Positions 60,771 to 64,000 of a stretch of DNA of 64,000 bases are shown here, in pieces. The stretch spans positions 840,001 to 904,000 of the forward strand of contig JAJFZO010000902.1 of NCBI GenBank assembly GCA_021397835.1, written 5' to 3'. Numbering within the stretch: the first letter of the stretch is position 1; every line of letters begins with the position of its first letter. Under the pieces are notes generated by a model. The model was given only the letters and a program-made list of their open reading frames with translations, did no database searches and was not told where the DNA came from. Position numbers and translations under genes: made by a program. Source of the DNA: Moringa oleifera (taxonomy: Eukaryota; Streptophyta; Magnoliopsida; Brassicales; Moringaceae).

Positions 60771-62124
60771 ATAGTCAACTTTGATCTCCTTAATGGCTAA
60801 AGACCTAGGGCCTTCCTCTTACATTGTTAAAGATTTAGAGTAAATAAGAAATAATTTCTCTATTCCTAAATTTATCCAATTAGAACTTCCATCCCTTTTC
60901 GATATGTAATAGACTTGTGATGGGTAATCTTTGAGGATACCCTAAAGGATAGGCAAGATCTACCCACTCATACCTTTTTTCAAACGTTTGTCATTAATTT
61001 AGGTGTCACTATCCTAACTCATCCCAAATGCTTGGAGATGCATGATCATTTTTGTCTTAAAACTCTTCTCCATGAATAGTTCAGATCTCTTAACAGCTTT
61101 GTTTGTAAAATTCTTTAAGTGAAAAGTTAATTGAAATGATATTAACTCAAACTTGAAGTTCTATTATTTTAGATGTGTTAGGTCTAAATTGTTTTCAAAA
61201 GGCCTACCCTCTAATAATAAGGGTTAGGCTTAAAGTATCTTTGGGCCTTTTAGCCTAATATTTACTAGACCTTAAAACCTACAGAGAGCCTTCAAAGAAA
61301 ACTTATAAGAAAAGAGTTCACCCTAACCTTGAGCCAATCTATAAGACCCTTTCTAAATATCGGGATGAGAATAGCTTTAAGAACCACATTAATGATACCA
61401 TAATAATAATGGTTAGGACCAAATTAAGTTTGATGGTTCTTTTAGCTCAAATAAAGAATAAGATTTTTTTTTTCCATCTTTTGACCCCTCATCTTTAATC
61501 TTGAAAACTCGATCTTGATACAACTTCCTAATCAAACTCTTAACCTCACCTAAATACCTAATCCTAATGAAAATACTACTTTAATACCCAAAATACCAAC
61601 CCATCTTAAGAGCTCACCAGTTCTTGATGAACCCTTATCGATTGTCATTTCGCAAATAAATTATACTCTAAATATTTCATTGAGATAAAATAGTCATTGA
61701 CTTTTGAATGAAATTCTTTCTTTACTTTGGTTTGTTGCTAACATTGAGATTTCTTCTACGGATGTTGAAGATATAGCCCCTAAGCAAAACCCTCCATAGC
61801 TTATCAATATAACCTTACTATTATTGTTGCTATCAAACCCACATCGAAGGTTCAACATAAAGATCAGCCTTATGTGAGCCCACGAGATCGAGTGTCATGA
61901 TCATGGTTTCAATGCTATTGAGTAAACCATTTTAGTTATCAAAAATTAGAGGCCAAAAGTAATGACAATTTCCTCAAGAACAGCATAATGAGCTTTGGGG
62001 ATGTAAGTATTCGTTTTCTCAATCTTTTTTTCTTTGCTCTTAGAAATTGCTATTTTTAATCAAGTTCTTAGTATGTTTTGTTTCTCTGTGCAATTCACCT
62101 AATATATGTTTATATTGTTAAGAA
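60771..62124 (+). mobile_element. Possible gag-like / plant transposon protein remnant
   Basis: From an ATG near 60793 the frame reads MAKDLGPSSYIVKDLE, stop, IRNNFSIPKFIQLELPSLFD, and further on, across stops, HPFFKRLSLI and NAWRCMIIF near 60960-61055. This order ('SIP..IQLELP', then a 'HPFF..' block, then 'NAW') recalls the N-terminal domain of gag-like or plant-mobile-domain proteins common in Ty3-type plant retroelements. It is heavily mutated, with stops every few dozen codons. Assignment is tentative. Confidence 0.35.
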
Positions 62125-62740
62125 ATGCAACTTGACCAGCATCGACTCCACCACAATATAAAACAACTCAAAACTGCAGTAAAATCCATTATAGATGCGA
62201 CTAATGAGGTTCATGTCCATATTGTTGAATCCAAAAGATTGAAGAACTTACTGGAAAATGTAGAAACAGATGTGGATAACACCAAAATTGAGTGGGCTAA
62301 GTCAAGGCTAATATTAAGGTAAGGATAAACCATGAGAAGAATGAGCTCATTCTTCAAGATCGAGAAAAACCAAGGACAACTCATGAAGAGTCTTAATCTC
62401 AAAAAATCAATGAGTTTTAATATCTAATGCTGACAAAATAGAGGTCAAGGAGAAAGTGTCTCATTTATATTGGCTTATTTTGAGGTAAATGCTGGATGAA
62501 ATCCAAAGTAAGCATGCTGATCTTTACTCTTGTGATTATAGAGGCACCTTTAGTAAAACTTTTTCAATCAACTCAGAGGAGTTAAAGGTGTCATTGATGC
62601 ATACATTGGAGGTGGCTTAAGAACTAGTTAAAGAAGTGTCACAATCGCCAGCTCTTGTGGACACTCTTACTTCCATTCTAGTCCTCGATCAACCATCGGA
62701 GAATCTCGAAGCTAGGCCTTGAGTCATTGATGCTTAAGAT
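62125..62740 (+). pseudogene. Coiled-coil segment of the same decayed element, copy 1
   Basis: The open part 62125-62322 (65 aa) has heptad-like spacing of hydrophobics (HHNIKQLKTAVKSIIDATNE, SKRLKNLLENVETDVDNTKI). Beyond the stop, broken frames continue with MLDEIQSKHADLYSCDYRGT, SINSEELKVSLMHTLEVA and a Ser/Pro/Leu-rich tail, SQSPALVDTLTSILVLDQPS, ending near 62690. It resembles the coiled-coil C-terminal half of gag-like plant transposon proteins and has a relative in inverted orientation at the right edge of the window. Not functional as read. Confidence 0.45.
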
Positions 62741-63410
62741 TAGCTTGTGCTTTTTTTTTATTATTTTATTCCTTTTATTGATTGTACAGTGTTGACACTT
62801 TATTTTGCTCCTCAAAACTATATCTCTTTCTGTTTATAGGCGCATCACATTTATTGTAGTCTTTTCTTTAGCCTTTCAGCCTAATCATTCCATTAAATAA
62901 AATATCAAGGATCCTTATTAAGATTACTATCCTGATGATTCATCAAGGTTTATTTACAGGATACATCAGGTTTCTAGTCTAAAGATCGCTTTGGGTTAGA
63001 TTCATCAAATTTAAAAGCAAGTCTCACATTACAAAATTAATAGCTAAAGTCTAGTTTTATTTTTCGGTTACTCATTTCAAGATTCTTGGCTCAGAGTTCA
63101 CATCGAAACTGATGCTTTAGGCAATTTGAAGCTAGGTTCACATTAGGTCTTAATATTTACATTAACGTTAATACATTAGATAATTTGAGACGAATTTCAA
63201 GTCAGGTGTTTTGTTTCCTTATCTGGTTTCTTTTGTTCAAAATTGATTTAAGACAACTATTAAGATTTTAAGTCAAGAATGATTATCCTAATACTTCTAA
63301 GTGCAAATGGAGACTTAGATTTGAAAATGTATATCTCATTTATCAGGAAGAAAAGTTTGTACATTACAAAGCAACGAAAAAAGAAAATAAAAAAAGTATA
63401 ACTTTAAGGC
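62741..63410. other. Spacer between inverted coiled-coil copies
   Basis: AT-rich, no gene seen. Short repeated words such as AATTTGAAGCTAGGTTCACA and AATTTGAGACGAATTTCAAG occur near 63122-63205. Confidence 0.5.
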
Positions 63411-63990
63411 ACAAACTAGGCTGTTGTTTAAGCAACAACAAGAATCGAAGTCACAATGGGAGTTTGGCCTTTTAGAGCAACTGTCGATGTTCCCTCATCG
63501 TAAACCCTTGGATCTTCAACGTGGACTGATGATACTTTAGGTGGAGGGGTGGTCACTTGCACCTATGATAGGTTCGAGTTGAGGTATCAATCCTAAATCT
63601 CTTGTATAATGAGTCTTTTAATCGACTAGTAGAGCTTGAAAGCTCATTCCCTGATCTTAGCCCTATAAGCATCTATCATACGAAATTCATCAATGGCTTA
63701 AGGTCACGCTTCCTCTTAAACTTTCTTTAACTTTTTTAAGTGTTGTAGGATAAGTTTATTCTTTGTATGACTTATCCTATCTCGATGGTGGTTTGCACTT
63801 AGACCAGTTCAACCTTCATACTATCCATGTCTAACTCAGCCTTCTCTAAAAGGTTCTTGGCCTCTTAATTTTAGTTGTGTAGGCATGAACCTTATTGATG
63901 ACATTGACAACAGATTTGTTAGCAACTTTGACCTCCTTCATGAAGTGATGAAGAATGACACTAGTATGATCGTACCTGCTACAAGTACGA
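63411..63990 (-). pseudogene. Coiled-coil segment of a decayed element, copy 2 (inverted)
   Basis: The minus strand from about 63965 reads HHFMKEVKVANKSVVNVINK and VHAYTTKI, then in a shifted frame EAKNLLEKAELDMDSMKVEL and VQTTIEIG, and ends near 63440 with TTPPPKVSSVHVEDPRVYDE, GTSTVALKGQTPIVTSILVV and a stop. The pattern 'NEVH..(E)SKRLKNLLE..E.D.D..K' is shared with 62125-62322. Several stops and frameshifts interrupt it, and it runs off toward the window edge. Probably another copy or half of the same retroelement family. Confidence 0.45.
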
Positions 63991-64000
63991 CCATTCTTTA

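Overview
The window is nuclear DNA of a flowering plant. The evidence is plant-type intron-rich genes, an Arabidopsis-type (TTTAGGG) telomere-like tract, L1-type LINE remnants, and fragments of plant families (SABATH methyltransferase, STP hexose transporter). I cannot place it further. It is gene-poor, repeat-rich and structurally rearranged. Only one locus looks like a nearly complete gene: a 13-exon CNOT11 (CCR4-NOT subunit 11) on the minus strand, 57353 to 50396.

Left part (1-15100): an L1-like LINE remnant (+, 1-790); a diverged local duplication (about 2262-3604 and 7865-8990) whose first copy is split by a second, minus-strand LINE (about 3605-6180); three tandem ~500-bp units carrying decayed exon pieces of an STP/MST hexose transporter (9030-10440, minus); AT-rich spacer; and a broken SABATH methyltransferase (12515-14125, minus).

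Middle (15100-30385): a second, inverted and decayed CNOT11 copy (15987-18496, plus). It has exons 1-8 only, with a destroyed exon-2 splice acceptor and a 35-bp exonic deletion. It belongs to an inverted repeat whose arms are about 15953-19057 and 54171-57388. Immediately after the arm a 9.4-kb tandem array begins (about 19188-28491). It repeats a ~1.04-kb unit holding two successive exons of transportin-1 (karyopherin beta-2): nine copies of the first exon and ten of the second, mostly broken.

Satellite-like zone (30386-48320): a 12-kb T-rich tract with an internal higher-order repeat of about 1.1 kb; then degenerate telomere-like DNA that switches from CCCTAAA to TTTAGGG orientation near 43085 and is interrupted by a 0.58-kb non-repeat island; then a minisatellite built on TAATTNGGCCTAAT-like words. 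The many long plus-strand open frames here are composition artefacts.

Right part (48321-64000): 3' flank and body of the CNOT11 gene with a (GA)n 5' leader, AT-rich spacer, and decayed retroelement-like sequence (about 58900-64000). The latter includes two related coiled-coil segments in opposite orientation (62125-62720 plus and about 63990-63420 minus).

The sequences do not work together as a pathway. The theme is segmental duplication, inversion and tandem amplification of gene fragments around one live housekeeping gene. I found no tRNA, rRNA, CRISPR array, operon or prokaryote-style system.
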